DNA of 38,839 bases from Candidatus Omnitrophota bacterium (GTDB taxonomy: Bacteria > Omnitrophota > Omnitrophia > Omnitrophales > Aquincolibacteriaceae), in contig JAQTOZ010000006.1 in assembly GCA_028713205.1 (NCBI GenBank), positions 1 to 38,839 on the forward strand, written 5' to 3'. A program made the position numbers and the translations under genes. The notes beneath the pieces are model-generated. The model worked only from the letters and a program-made list of their open reading frames with translations. It had not been told where the DNA came from and did no database searches. Shown here one piece after another: positions 1 through 11,500 of the stretch; the stretch's first letter is position 1, and each line of letters opens with the position of its first letter.

Positions 1-13
1 GCTCTTCCGATCT
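1..13. other. Illumina adapter remnant
   Basis: The first 13 bases, GCTCTTCCGATCT, match the 3' end of the standard Illumina TruSeq adapter. The following base begins sequence that matches the second copy of a tandem repeat 450 bp further in. The adapter therefore replaces genomic sequence at the contig edge and is not biological. Confidence 0.93.
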
Positions 14-1126
14 AAAATGAGATTTCTCGCCGCTCACGGCCACGGCAACTTGATTGCCTTGCTGCGATAAAAGATACTCACCGCTAAATGCGTCTCCTGC
101 TCCGAGGGTTGGGCGCAAAGCCAGGACTTGCTCGCGGGTAATGTGCGTAATGCCGCGACTTGCCAGCAAACTCATAAAACTGTCGATATCGGGACGACTA
201 ACGGCAACCGATGCTTCGGTGACATGAACCTCCTCCATAAAAACCAGGACCGAAGAGGCATAGGTGGTCACAAATCCGTCTCGATTATAAACTTTGACAC
301 TGCCGTATTGAGGCCGCACGACCAGTCCCCCTTGCGACGTAAAACCCATCTTGACACTGGTCAACTGGCTTGTGGAAATCGTATAGCCAACACTGGTCGG
401 TTCCGGTTTGTAGAGAACCATGGCATAAGGACTTTTGCTCGTCGCACCGGGCCGCCCCGGAACGAAATGAGATTTCTCGCCGCTCACGGCCACGGCAACT
501 TGATCACCCTGCTGCGATAAAAGGTACTCGCCGCTAAATACGTCTCCTACCCCCAGTTTCGGGCGCAAGGCCTGAACTTGTTCACGAGTAATATGCGTAA
601 TGCCGCGACTTGCCAGCAAACTCATAAAACTGTCGATATCGGGCCGGCTGACGGCAACGGTCGCCTCGGTCACAATGACCTGCGACACAATCGCGCTTTT
701 CGCGGCAACTTTTCCGAAAGCAACAATTTTGCCTCTCTGATCATAAACTGCAACATTCTTCCCTTGGGGAGTTAAAACCAGTTTACCGTCATCCGTAAAG
801 CCGGTTTTGATGGTTCCCTCAAGCTCCGTCGAGATGATCCGGACTCCGGGACTCGTCTTCGTCGGCTTATAAAGGCTGGCGGAATAGGATACGCTTCTGG
901 CCGCTTTCCCCGGATAAACTTTGTCGCCGCTCCAGCTGACCACAACCTGCCCGCCCCATTCGGAAACAAGAAATTCTCCGACAGGCTTAAACCGGTCTCT
1001 GGCGGTCGGGACCGGGACCAATTTTTTGACTTCGCTTTGTTTGATGTGTTTAATCCCCATTTCCCTAAGCTCGGCCATCAGACCGGAAATCGTCTTCGCG
1101 CTTCGGGTCACGGTCACCGGGGACAC
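14..1126 (-). repeat. Tandem 450-bp coding repeat, three units (last partial)
   Basis: Units lie at about 676-1126 (degenerate, about 459 bp), 226-675 and 14-225 (cut by the contig edge). The second and third units are offset by exactly 450 bp; a run of about 50 bases at 144-193 is identical to 594-643. Each unit encodes a segment with VSRPDIDSF, SRGITHITREQV, GEYLLSQQG and VAVSGEKSHF, probably one beta-rich extracellular repeat domain. The near-identity implies recent expansion, and the true copy number is unknown. Confidence 0.9.
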
Positions 1127-3781
1127 ATACACCGTATCCACGGTCGCCGGCGAAACCGGAGTCGATGCAACACTGCTGACGACCTTCGTCAACAACTGGT
1201 CCCGCCCGGTCTGATCCGCAGGGACGGGAAATTTATTCTCATATCCCGTCCCCTGTCTGACTTCTTTCGGAACTGCCGTCCCGGTAATGATATTCGATGT
1301 CTGATTCGGAACCGTGTACATAATCGAAAAACGATTTAAGACTGCCATGTTATTGCCTTCGTCCAACAGCGAGAAATCATAGCCCATCAACGTATTGTTC
1401 GGAATCGGCGAACTGATCGAATAGTGAAAATACCGCGTCGTTCCGTTGGGCAAGGTCAAACGGAACTCGCCCGGCTGGCTGAGATAATTCGTGCCGTCGA
1501 ATTTATTGAAGGCGTACTTGATCACGGTCGCCTTTCCGCGGGTGATTTGCTCGATCATCCGGATCGGCACCACCGATTGTTCCGCCTCCGCACGAAGCGC
1601 GGTCTCATCCAAGTTGGCCAAAAGCGGCGTGTTGGCCGTTGCCTTTGATTTGACCGACGGGATCTTCCCCGGATCCTCAAACGCCACCTGAATATCCGGC
1701 GTCAGGTTGTCCGTCGCGGCCGTAATGGCGCTCAGTAGCCGCCTGGCTTCCGGTATTTCAATACGCAATGGCTTGGTTTGCTGATGACGCGCTCTTATTT
1801 CCGAGCGGGCCGAAACCGGCAAATCCGATCTTTTCAAAACAACCGGACCCTGAGAAGAAATGCCTAAAAATTCATGGGGGTTCCCGGCACGCGCCAAAGG
1901 TTGCCCGTTGACCGTCGCGACCGCTTTTCCCTCAGCGGCCGGCTGATAGACGATGCCCCCTTGAAGTGCTGCGGGGCTATTGGCCATTTCCAGAATGCTG
2001 GGACGATGCCTGGCCACCATGGAACCGAGTACGGTATTTTCCGTTCTTGCAAACGCGGAAGCCGATTCCGCGCCCAAAGTTTCCGACAACGATTTAAATC
2101 CGCCGGCCTCTGCGGGAGAATAATGGTTGGCGTAAGAACGACGAGTCACATCATCAACTTTTAAAGTCATTACATCTACATAAGGACTTTTCTCCTGCAC
2201 CTGCGTAATACGGGGAATCACTTCCACATAAGACATCTGATGCTCCCGGAAGAGGGACGACAATCCGTCGGAATGGAAACCTCCGGTAATCAAGACAGCA
2301 TTGTGTTTGCCGTTCGCCTTCATCGTATCCGTCATATTCCGGTAAATCTCCTGCTCGCGGGCGCGGGAACCGGCATAAAAGACCAGCGCTTTTTCAAAAA
2401 CGGCGTCGCACTTTTTCACATCGTTGGCACCGAACTTCAAAGGCGCGGCTTCATTTTTTAATGTGCTGCGCACCTCTTCGAGCCGTACGGCCAATTGGGA
2501 AGGTTTGACAGTCTCGCGGCGGTTTTCCACTTGTGCAAAGTCTTCGTACACAAGCTCCAGCGCGAGGAGTTTCTTCACCAGCAGGTAATCCTGATAAATA
2601 GAAAGGAGTGCTTTTTCTTCCGCGCTTACGGCCAGCTTGTCCAAAACCATTCCGGTCAAGCGATGGATTTCATTGAATAATTTCTTGGCATCGATTTCGC
2701 TGCGTAAAACGGAAAGACCCAGCGCCGACTTGAGCCGGGGGTAGGCCTGCCATGAAAACGCCAACGGCGCGGCCTGATCATAAAACTTTTCAATCATGGT
2801 GCGCGGACTCTCGGCATCGGCGTTTTTTACGCTTTTCCCGCTGACAAGATTGTCGAGATCGTTCGCCCATGATGCGTTTAGCCCCGACTTCTTGATCCAC
2901 GCCGTCAAGGCCTCAAGTTCCTCACTCGCTTTGTTGCGATCCAGACAGGCTTCAAGCTGCTGCAACCTGAAAAACCTGACGAGTTGCGGCCAGTCAAGTT
3001 GTTCGCGCGCATTTTCAAGGTCCAGTTTGAGTTCCCGATGCACGGATGTCTTGAGGGTATTAACATGCCGCAAGAGTTCCCCGGGGACGTCCTGGTAAAA
3101 AAGCCATTCTTTGAAAAAGGTGCTGAGTTTTTTATTGAAAACATGCGAACTTAAAGTCAGAAGAGATGCCTTGAGCTGTCCGGTCAGGGATTCCGATAAT
3201 TCCTTCTCGGCCATAACCGAACGAAAGGCTTCGAGATTTGCGCGATAGAGCTTTGCGTTCTCGACACCGTACGCGGTGATGCCGGCATTGTTTTGCCCGA
3301 TCAAAAAGAGTTCCGTTCCGCCGACAATACCTTCTTCGGCAAGGTGATTCGTAAATTCCTGATTGAGGGAATCTTCCTTGAAATACCGCAAGAGATCGGG
3401 ATCGATTTGATGCATGACGCCTTCCAGAAAAACGGCATCGACACCGTAGGTCTGCGACACATGATCCAATATTTTTTTGATGTTGACCTGTGCTTCGTAA
3501 TTGGAATGCGCGTCCTGAATGTGAACGATGACCGGCGCGAGCATGGCTCCCACCGGGCTATTGGCATCGGCGCTGAAACGGGCCGTAACTTCGCCGATGT
3601 TTTCCGGGACCGCGATTTGGCCCACAAGCGAATGGATTTGAACACCGTCCAAATTTTGCATACCTCCGGACACACTTTGGGCGGGCATGCTAATCGGAGC
3701 TGCGACGACTAAATTTGAAAATGAAAAAGCAAGGATCGTGACGATCGAAATAATTTTTTTGATTTTCTTTTGAGTGTTCAT
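14..3781 (-). CDS. Exported ChaN/EreA-like domain protein with C-terminal 150-residue tandem repeats, 3' end missing
   Basis: This is an uninterrupted reading frame of 1256 codons with no stop before the contig edge, so it is incomplete at its C-terminus. It starts at an ATG preceded by GGGAGGAGA with 6-7 nt spacing. Residues 1-28 form a signal peptide (Lys-rich start, hydrophobic core, VVAA). Residues about 84-515 form a domain with HIQDAHSNYEAQ near H92, LEG at E120 and ITGGFHSDG at H503, shared with the genes at 5589 and 14603. These motifs loosely resemble the ChaN/EreA/Tiki-type superfamily; the catalytic role is unknown. An RSEIR pentapeptide sits at residue 659. The C-terminal third contains at least three tandem units of about 150 residues; units two and three are nearly identical in places and the first is degenerate. 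The repeat array probably caused the assembly to break. Function is not known; a surface or periplasmic role is inferred from the signal peptide and repeats. Confidence 0.85.
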
Positions 3782-3852
3782 GGCTTCTCTCCTCCCGTTT
3801 CGCTTAGTTATTCAGTGTTTTATAAAAGTCTTAAGAAACAAATAAGCGCTAA

Positions 3853-3881
3853 AGCGTACACGCCGATCTGAAAATTTTCAA
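3853..3881 (-). promoter_or_regulatory. Putative sigma70-type promoter of the truncated exported-protein gene
   Basis: On the minus strand TTGAAA (3876-3881) and TACGCT (3853-3858) are separated by 17 bases. Transcription would start near 3846 and give a leader of about 65 nt carrying the GGGAGGAGA ribosome binding site. Confidence 0.4.
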
Positions 3882-4162
3882 GGGACGCAATAAAAAAATT
3901 TTGCGCGACTTTACTTGTAATTAATATGGAAACAACGTCGGATGCCGGACCAAGCTATTCCATTCATAGAATTCGCTTCGTCGGTGCGGTCATGCTATCG
4001 AAGGCATACAAGAGAGGAAAATAATGGGCGTTTGTAGAAAATCAGGCAAGGATGTTAGAAATGACTAGGATATGAAAAAACCGCCATGCACGGAGGCCGG
4101 GGCTAACTCAACAAACAGGCAATCAACTTCCGGCACCTTCACAGCGTTAACTGATTAAATTG

Positions 4163-4186
4163 AATTGTCGCGCCGGCGCGACAATT
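4163..4186. repeat. 24-bp perfect palindrome, copy 1 of 3
   Basis: A perfect dyad with half-site AATTGTCGCGCC. It shares the AATT ends, 24-bp length and central CG-rich core with the two palindromes at 4252 and 4311. It could be an operator or a stable RNA hairpin; no T-run follows. Confidence 0.85.
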
Positions 4187-4251
4187 GGCTTAGTTTTGAC
4201 AGCTTAACGTTTTCGGTTTTCCGGTGCCGGATACTTAACTAAGGTTTTGTC

Positions 4252-4275
4252 AATTTTACCGACGTCGGTAAAATT
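4252..4275. repeat. 24-bp perfect palindrome, copy 2 of 3
   Basis: A perfect dyad with half-site AATTTTACCGAC, centred 89 bp from copy 1. The half-site fits the common pattern AATTkTnsCGmC. Confidence 0.85.
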
Positions 4276-4310
4276 CGCTACGCTCGGGCCCCTTCGTAAC
4301 CTTTCTCTTG

Positions 4311-4334
4311 AATTTTGGCGACGTCGCCACAATT
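4311..4334. repeat. 24-bp near-perfect palindrome, copy 3 of 3
   Basis: Half-sites AATTTTGGCGAC and AATTGTGGCGAC differ at one position, and the centre lies 59 bp from copy 2. Five of the six half-sites in the three palindromes are CG-centred variants of one pattern with differing inner bases, so shape is conserved more than sequence. Confidence 0.8.
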
Positions 4335-4486
4335 GGTGCATTTTGATACATTCCGGCAAACTGCGGGGTTCTTCTCCGACACTCCCATACTCCGTTACAA
4401 AATTGCTCCTCGTCACCGTGTCGTTTTTCCTATGCCCCGTCTTGGGTCTTGAGTCTTGGGACTTTACATCAGGTATCGCATCTTGA

Positions 4487-5362
4487 TTAGAGCAACAACA
4501 GCGGAGACACGGTAATACGTTTCGGCAAAATCTTCTTCTCGTAGCCTTCGTCGAAAAGGCGTTGCAGGGCCGCCTCTCCCCGTTTACCGATGTCCAGGGT
4601 ATATTCATTCACATACATCGCCACAAACCGGTCTCCCTGTTCCGGCTGAATTCCGCGCCCGAACTGCAGCGCGTATTGCAAAGCTTCTTCCCGGTTTTGT
4701 AGCGCATACTTGATGCTCTCCTTGAACAACATGGCAAACTCCTGGATCGCCCCTTTGCCCAGGTCCTTGCGGATGACATCAATCCCCAGCGGCAACGGAA
4801 GCTCTGTCTGATCGAACCACCACTGGCCAAGGTCCAAAACTTTTGCGAGCCCTTCTTCTTGATAGGTAATTTGTCCTTCGTGGATTACCAGGCCGAAATC
4901 CATGTCGCCGGATTTAACCGCTTCTAAAATTTGATCGAAGGGCACGAAGACCGCTTCGAAATTTTCTTCGAAAAGCCTCAGGAGCAGATACGCTGTCGTT
5001 AATTTCCCGGGAATGGCAATGCGTTTGCCGCGAATATTGGAAGGTGAAATCTTTTTTGTCTTGGCATACATGCCGTCCTGGGGCGCAACTAAAATAGGCC
5101 CGTACCGGTCGCCCACGCTGGCCCCGCTGCGCAAAATGAAGTACTGATCTGCCATATAGGAATAGGCGTGACAGGAAACCGCCGTCACCTCAAGCTCGGC
5201 ACGTAGCGCCCGTTGATTGAGACTTTCGATATCTTCGACGACATGCTCGATCTGGAAACCCAGAGCGGGGATTTTCCCTTCGGCCAAGGCATAAAACATA
5301 AAAGCATCATCTGCATCCGGGCTATGCCCTACGCGAATCAATTTGGAATTTGTCCTGTGCAT
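4487..5362 (-). CDS. mqnD: MqnD-like 1,4-dihydroxy-6-naphthoate synthase (futalosine menaquinone pathway)
   Basis: The 291-residue protein has the periplasmic-binding-protein-like fold signature of MqnA/MqnD. GHSPDADDAFMFY (residues 12-24) corresponds to the SPCPND segment of MqnD, and the central VIHEGQITYQEEGL and LPLGIDVIRKDL match MqnD better than MqnA. Known MqnD enzymes convert cyclic dehypoxanthine futalosine to 1,4-dihydroxy-6-naphthoate in the cytoplasm. Length fits the family. No other mqn gene lies in the window, so the pathway is not shown to be complete; a divergent MqnA/MqnD-family binding protein is the alternative. A near-consensus promoter sits immediately upstream and leaves only a few bases of 5' leader. 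Confidence 0.75.
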   Translation of the reverse strand: MHRTNSKLIRVGHSPDADDAFMFYALAEGKIPALGFQIEHVVEDIESLNQRALRAELEVTAVSCHAYSYMADQYFILRSGASVGDRYGPILVAPQDGMYAKTKKISPSNIRGKRIAIPGKLTTAYLLLRLFEENFEAVFVPFDQILEAVKSGDMDFGLVIHEGQITYQEEGLAKVLDLGQWWFDQTELPLPLGIDVIRKDLGKGAIQEFAMLFKESIKYALQNREEALQYALQFGRGIQPEQGDRFVAMYVNEYTLDIGKRGEAALQRLFDEGYEKKILPKRITVSPLLLL

Positions 5363-5370
5363 GGCCCTTC

Positions 5371-5398
5371 ACTATAAACAAAGTGGGAGATCTGTCAA
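5371..5398 (-). promoter_or_regulatory. mqnD: Near-consensus promoter of the MqnD-like gene
   Basis: TTGACA (5393-5398) and TATAGT (5371-5376) are separated by 16 bases on the minus strand. The -10 box ends 8 bases before the ATG, so the predicted transcript has a leader of about 2-6 nt, that is leaderless or nearly so. Confidence 0.6.
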
Positions 5399-5411
5399 TG
5401 GGGATGTCGAA

Positions 5412-5568
5412 TCAGGGATAAGGGTTAAGAAGTAAGGGATAAGCGAAAAGGTATCAGCAGAGGAATCTTTATGCCCATTTACAATTTAAAAATCATGATG
5501 CGAGTGTTCTTCCGTGCTTTCAGATTTCTGAATGTCTCGGGGATTATTCACTTACCTCTTATCCCTGA
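5412..5568. repeat. Imperfect 18-bp inverted repeat flanking about 120 bp
   Basis: The arm at 5412-5429 (TCAGGGATAAGGGTTAAG) matches the reverse complement of 5551-5568 at 16 of 18 positions. It fills most of the gap between the giant gene and the MqnD-like gene. It may be a degenerate mobile or REP-type element or a long transcript hairpin after the giant gene. Confidence 0.5.
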
Positions 5569-5588
5569 CCACTTACCTCTGGCTTGCT

Positions 5589-8500
5589 TTACGCCGCTCG
5601 GGAGACTTGCATGCGGCCCCGGAGTGCCGTCATGAGGTCCTGAACTTGTTGGCCGACGAATTGCTTGAAACGTTCCATCATTTTAGAGGTCATGATCGTG
5701 ACTTGATCGGAGATCTGTTTCAGACGGGAGGCCAGTTCCAATTCTTCGCTGCTGGTAATCGCCGTAACTTTACGCTTCAGCGGCAAAGCCGAAACGGCGG
5801 GTACCTGCATTTCCGCAAGTTTTGATTGCAGTTCCGTAACGTCCTTGGCGACGACGACCCTCGGATAATTCTCGGCTAAAAACTGCCGGCGGGATTCTTC
5901 GGGAGCAATGATAATAATAGGAATAGCAGGATAAAGTTTCAAGACAGCCTCGAGACCGCCTTCTGAAAGTGCGAAACCGCTGCTTAAGATGAAAACGTCG
6001 CCCAAGGCCATATCGTTTGTGCTGAGTAATCTTTTGGCCGCATCGATGTCTTTGCCGAATTCCACGGGCCGGGGTTCACCGAAGAACGGTGTCAGGAACG
6101 GCCGGGCCAAAGAACCGAGGGACACCGGTAAAACACCGTCCATGACCGTTACCGTCGTACCGATAAATCCCTGCTCGGTAATCCCCCGCGCACCGAGATA
6201 ACCCACCAGTTCTTGTTTTTGCCGGTCGGTCAAAAACTCGTTGAGTTTCGGATTCAAATAAGCCCGGCTTTGAGCTCTCAATTCCGAACGCGCAGGCGCC
6301 GATGCGATCGTATGCAATTGCCAGTTCCCGTCCACCCAATAGCCGTAAACGCCTGCCGCCAAATCGTCCGGGAGTCCGTGTTCCGTCCAAGCCTGGCGAA
6401 ACTCGCCGTCGTTCATGTAGGCTGCCACCCAAGGGAGCTGAAGCATCACGGTCTCATCGGCCGTGACATGAATTTTGGCCAACCGTTCACGCCAGAATTG
6501 TGCGATCTTTTTCCGGACATCGGATGGGGTATCCACCGGCGACTTGCCTTCCTTATATTTCAAGGGTGCGAGAAATAGCCGGGGAAAGGCCAGAATAGCG
6601 CCCCGTGATCGTTTTTCCGTGCTGGCGCTTTCGAATTTAAACGTGTTGTCATGCGCGACACCATGGCTATCAATGACTGGTTTTTTGTTTTTGCTGATGC
6701 GGAACCGCAAAGGCGTAGAGCCGCGCAATGTTTCCCAGGTGACGATCTGAAAACTCGGATGTCCGTGCGTCGACTGCGCTTTCATCGCGGCCGGGGCTTT
6801 GTCGTAATCGTAAACCTCGCGCCTCAAACCGTCGGCGGCATCGGGCTCGGGAACATAAACGATATGCGCGGCACGTTCATCCGGATTTTCAAGGGGCCAC
6901 ATGCCGATACTGATATGCGCCTCTCCGGGTACGCGCGGCATGCTTTCGCTAAGCACATGCTGTCCGATAAAGGCTTCGTCGCCGATGGGATTGAGAACGT
7001 TGTCTACGGCAAAATATTGCACATATTTGACGCCGTGTTTGCGCAGCCAGGCCTGAACATGCTCGAGCTGCAGGACATAATCGAAGGCATCACCGTGACC
7101 GGCCCCGCCGACATCGATCGTTTCTTTATCTTTGAGAATGACTTTATAGGTGTCCTTATCCACGACCGGCAGCTCCTGCTGTTTGACAAAAAGGAACCGG
7201 TCTTCCTCTTCGCCGAACCAGTTTTGCTCACGAAAATAGGCGAGGGTTTCTTCATGGGTGTCTTCGCTGGTCATCACAATCAAGGGCATCATTTTCCGGT
7301 GGCCGTAATAGCGGCTCAGAGACTTCCAACGGTCGATCAATGTCTGATAAAAACTTTCGCCGCTCAAATCCATAATTGGGTACATACCCTTCGGATGATT
7401 GTACTCAACCCCTGAACCACGCCCCCCCGCAAGCATAATGCCCGCCGTCAGCACTTCCCCGTTCGGACCCTCCCACTGTAATGTCTCGCGCCCTTTTGCC
7501 CTTACCGCCGGAGCCAGTTCGTCATGATCCACCGGCCGGGACGGAACAAATTCCGAAGGGATTTCCGTTTGTGCCCCGCTTTTGGCAAACTCAATCAAGT
7601 CCGCCAGGAGCTTCCAATTGATTTTTTCAATCCGGGTCAAAAGCCGACCTTTGCCGGCATCATCCAATTCATTCCAATGCTCGAGCACATGCTCCTGCCC
7701 GTATTCCCGCAACATTGCTTCCGCGTCTGCACGGCGTGCCTCCAGGGGGCGTACTTCAGAGCGATAAATATCGGGCCAGCGCCGTTTGAAGTCGGTCAGG
7801 CGTGCCGTAAGTCCCAAACGCATGCGATGTAAAGCCGTTAAATCGTCTCGCGTGGCTTGTGCCTCGTATTTCGCAAAAAAAGGAGATTGCCTGGCACAAT
7901 GGGTCAGGACACGTACGTATTCTTCCGTCCTCAGCAAGATACTTAACGTCAGCTTTAACCGGCGGTTCCTTTGAGCAACGGTTCCGGATATTTGTCCGAG
8001 CAATTCATAATCCGCAAATAACATCCCGACAATTGCTTTGAGCGTCAAATCGTCAGCCGGGCCTCCAACCCCACCGGTGGCCAAGTTAACCAGAACGTCG
8101 GCTTCTCCGGCAGCTTTGGCATACTGATCGGTCAATACATAAAGCCTTACGCGAATAACCCTGATCAGGGCGTCCGCGATCTTTTGGTCCTGCGATACAA
8201 GGCCGTAGAAAAATTTAATCGCTTCATAAGCTTGTCTTTCATCAAGGACGTTCCCCTGAGCCCAATAATCTTTCACGATCGCATTAACAGCCGACTGGGC
8301 CTGCTTGAAAATCTGATCGGGCACATAGATTTTCAAGCGTTGTAGCGCCAAATAAAGGATGGGATCGGCTAATCTCAAATCGTTGGAACCGGCCCGCAAA
8401 CGCACGATGACGGTCTCCTGCTGGGAATCGGTAATCCACGAGGGCACGCCCGCTTTTCTTCCGGGTAAGACCAACTCCGGATGAGCTTTTGCGATCAATC

Positions 8501-11500
8501 GTGCTACGGCTTGCCGGACCTTCAAAGCATTTCGGGCAGTCATCGGAATTTCCCTTTCGGATTTGTCGATATGGAGATAGAGCTTTGGTCCGCCGACGGC
8601 AGCGTGAATCTTAAGCACCCCTTCGTCATCAGGCGTATGTGTTATCGTGTAATGAACGTCGTCGTTAACGATTTCAAAATAATCCCCCAAAGGAATGGTA
8701 TTTAAATCTTCGGTGACCCGGCTATCACTCGAAGAGGCCAGTATCGCAATGTCCGAAACCGTCAGCCGGTCTCCCGCCGGAACGGGTTGAGTCGACCGCT
8801 CCAATGCCATCATTCTCTTAACTTTGTCATTCACGTCCCGTGCGCTTCGGGTTTCGGAGCGGCCCGCGGCACCCACAAGCGCCTGCCCCAGGTTTTCCAT
8901 CCTTTCGAAATCGGCGGCCGGAATACCCAAGGTAAGCGCCATCGAATAAACGTAGATTTCGTAATCGACCGGAACCGGCCAGCGGATAGACCCAATCCCG
9001 ATTCCGATTTGCCGGTTAAATCCGCCTGCCCGTTCAACGTTTTGTGTCCGCCTGACCCGGATTGCCAATCGGTTCAACTGCCGCATTCTTGCGTCGATGG
9101 CTCTGGTCATCCGTTGATCCATGTCTTCGATGGTGCGCGCCTCAATGATCTGCTGCCGCAATTTTTCAACCGTCATTTCATACTGCTTTTTTTCAAACGT
9201 CTCCCGGAATATGAAATCCGGGACGTCCCCTTTGGCGGTAGGCCGCGCCCTGAACAAAACCTCAATGTCCCTGAGATACCTCAGCTTGACCGAATCACGG
9301 ATGCGGTGGAACCTGTCCAGTTCTTGCTTGGCTTCGTCGTAAGTCATCTCACGGGGCGAACCCAGCGGCTGGGGCAGCATAACCTGCCGGTTAAAAGACC
9401 GCAATTTTTGGTACATCGCCGTCAGCATTTCCGATTTCAAATCATTCCAGTTCGTGGTATTCGTTTTATCAATGAAGGCAAGCAAGGCCGGCCTTTCTTC
9501 CGGAGCAAAATATCTGTCCACATCCTGCCGGTAAGCCGCTTTGGCATCTTCCAATAACTCCGCCTGACTTTTGACCCGGGCCGGCTGCGGCTCAGTTTTG
9601 CCGCGGACTTCCGAACGGGCGGACAAGGCCCGCCTTAAAGCCCGGAGCATGGCGATATCTTCCTTCGTATTTTCAAGACCGATCAATTGATCGGCTCCCC
9701 GCTCCCATGCCGCCACAATGTCGACCACTTCCATAACACCGTAATACTGTTCAAGCGTCAGTTGAATCTCACGGCCGAATTCATAGACAACCCCGCCCTC
9801 GTTTTCCAGAACATCGGGGCTTGCTCTCTGGTTCTCTGGCTCTTGGAGAATGCGCCGGCCTTCTGCAATCAATCTGTCGATTTCCGATATCAACCCATCG
9901 ACATCACGCGTAGCGAGCATGCCTTCGTCCCGAAGCGCAACATATGGATTCTTCTTCCGCACCTCCGAACGCCCGGAGGCGGACAAGCACCGCTTCGGGA
10001 ACCAAATCACGACTTCGCGGCCGCGGCCTTCCTGATCACTTAAATGAATAACGTTGTTCTCGGTACTCACGGGAAGCTTGGCCACTTTGAGAATCCCTGT
10101 TAAGGCATCGTTTCGAATCGAACCGGGCAATGCCGCAGCAGGATTGGTGTCACCGGCAAATTGCGTGCGCATATCATCCCACGAACTCACTTCGGCCCCG
10201 GGAATCGTGCGAAGTAAAACTGCCACGGTTTTGGTTCCCGGCGTCTCAAAATCCTTGCTGAACCGCATATAAAAACCATTGGCCAAGATGACGGGTTTGT
10301 TCCAATGTTCCCTGGGAATTCTCGGATCTTCCGGCAATCTGAACGCATAGCTATAAACCCCTTCGGCAGCCTTCATGACTCCCCGGGGCGTCTTGTAATT
10401 CGATCCCATTCCGCGATTCCATAATTCGAGCACCAAATCATCCGCCACATCATCGGATAAACCGAATTTCGTTTTCATGTCCAGCGCCGCCACAACCAGA
10501 TCTTCGCTGTAAGCAGTTCCCAATAAGGCAGGCAATTCGTTTTCGTATGCATGTCTCAATGCAAACCTTTGATTCGCGTCCATCGCTCCGATACCGCCCT
10601 TGGCGACTTTATAAATATTTTCGTAATGCCGCGGGATAATACCAAGACGGGCAATCGCGCTGCCTTCATAAACGGCAATCTGATCGGCGTAATATCCGCG
10701 CTTCTCGGCCCGGTCTAATATCTCTTTGACGGTTTCTTCATAAGGCTGTCCCGCAGGCGGTTTGATCAGAAGGACACCACCGTCCGGATGCTCAACATCA
10801 TAAGGTTCGGGGTTCAGCTGAACGGTTTCCGTAATCGTTGTCATACCCGACAGCCACGAAATCTCGGGCGCGGTTGATTCATGGATTTTTTCCGCTAAAA
10901 GCGCCGTATTTTGCCGCTGCGTTAGAGCTGCAAGAATTTTTTCCGTTTCCCAAAATAGTTTCGCGTACTCTTGATGAGACTTCCGCAAACTTGCCAGGAC
11001 CCTCCCCAGGCCGTCCGTTAACTCGGTAAATTGTGTCGGTTCGATGAGTGAATAGACCGTCCGATCGCCTTCCTCATAATGACCTTGCACACTCCGGACA
11101 ATTTCCCTATACAATCCATCCAGGGAAGCCTTTCCGCTCACCCAATCTCCCGTCTTTTTCCTAAGCGCAGTCCTTCTCGCTTGGAGATCGCGCACCACAG
11201 GGCTTTGCCTTCCCAAACGGCGGGACAGCTCGACCAAATTTTGCGCCAACAGCGTCGTGATCCGCCAAAAACTTTCCTGTTTCAATTCATCAAACGCCTT
11301 GCGTTTCGCCCAAATTTCAGACCACTGATACCGCAAAGCTTCGAAATCGCTTTCCGGAGACATGCCCTCCATCACGTCAATGGCTTGTTGCGTCTCGGCT
11401 TGTGCTTTTTCCCAAAAATATTCCTCGACCTCCTCGAATTTTTCGGGCGTATAACCGTAGCCACGATCGCCCCATGTTTGTCCGGTCCAGTCATACGGAG

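Larger units (their letters stand above)
3782..4486. other. 705-bp intergenic region without a credible gene
   Basis: It lies between the MqnD-like gene and the truncated exported-protein gene, both on the minus strand. It holds the putative promoter at 3853-3881 and three related 24-bp palindromes between 4163 and 4334. Open frames here show no recognisable protein and run across the palindromes, so none is called. Confidence 0.7.

Noticed and set aside
128-775. Two plus-strand frames sharing the string RNAATCQQTHKTVDIG
   Set aside because: They are opposite-strand shadows of the tandem repeat in the truncated minus-strand gene; their similarity only reflects that repeat.
4204-4608. 134-codon minus-strand frame
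   Set aside because: It overlaps the real C-terminus of the MqnD-like gene in another frame and crosses two palindromes.
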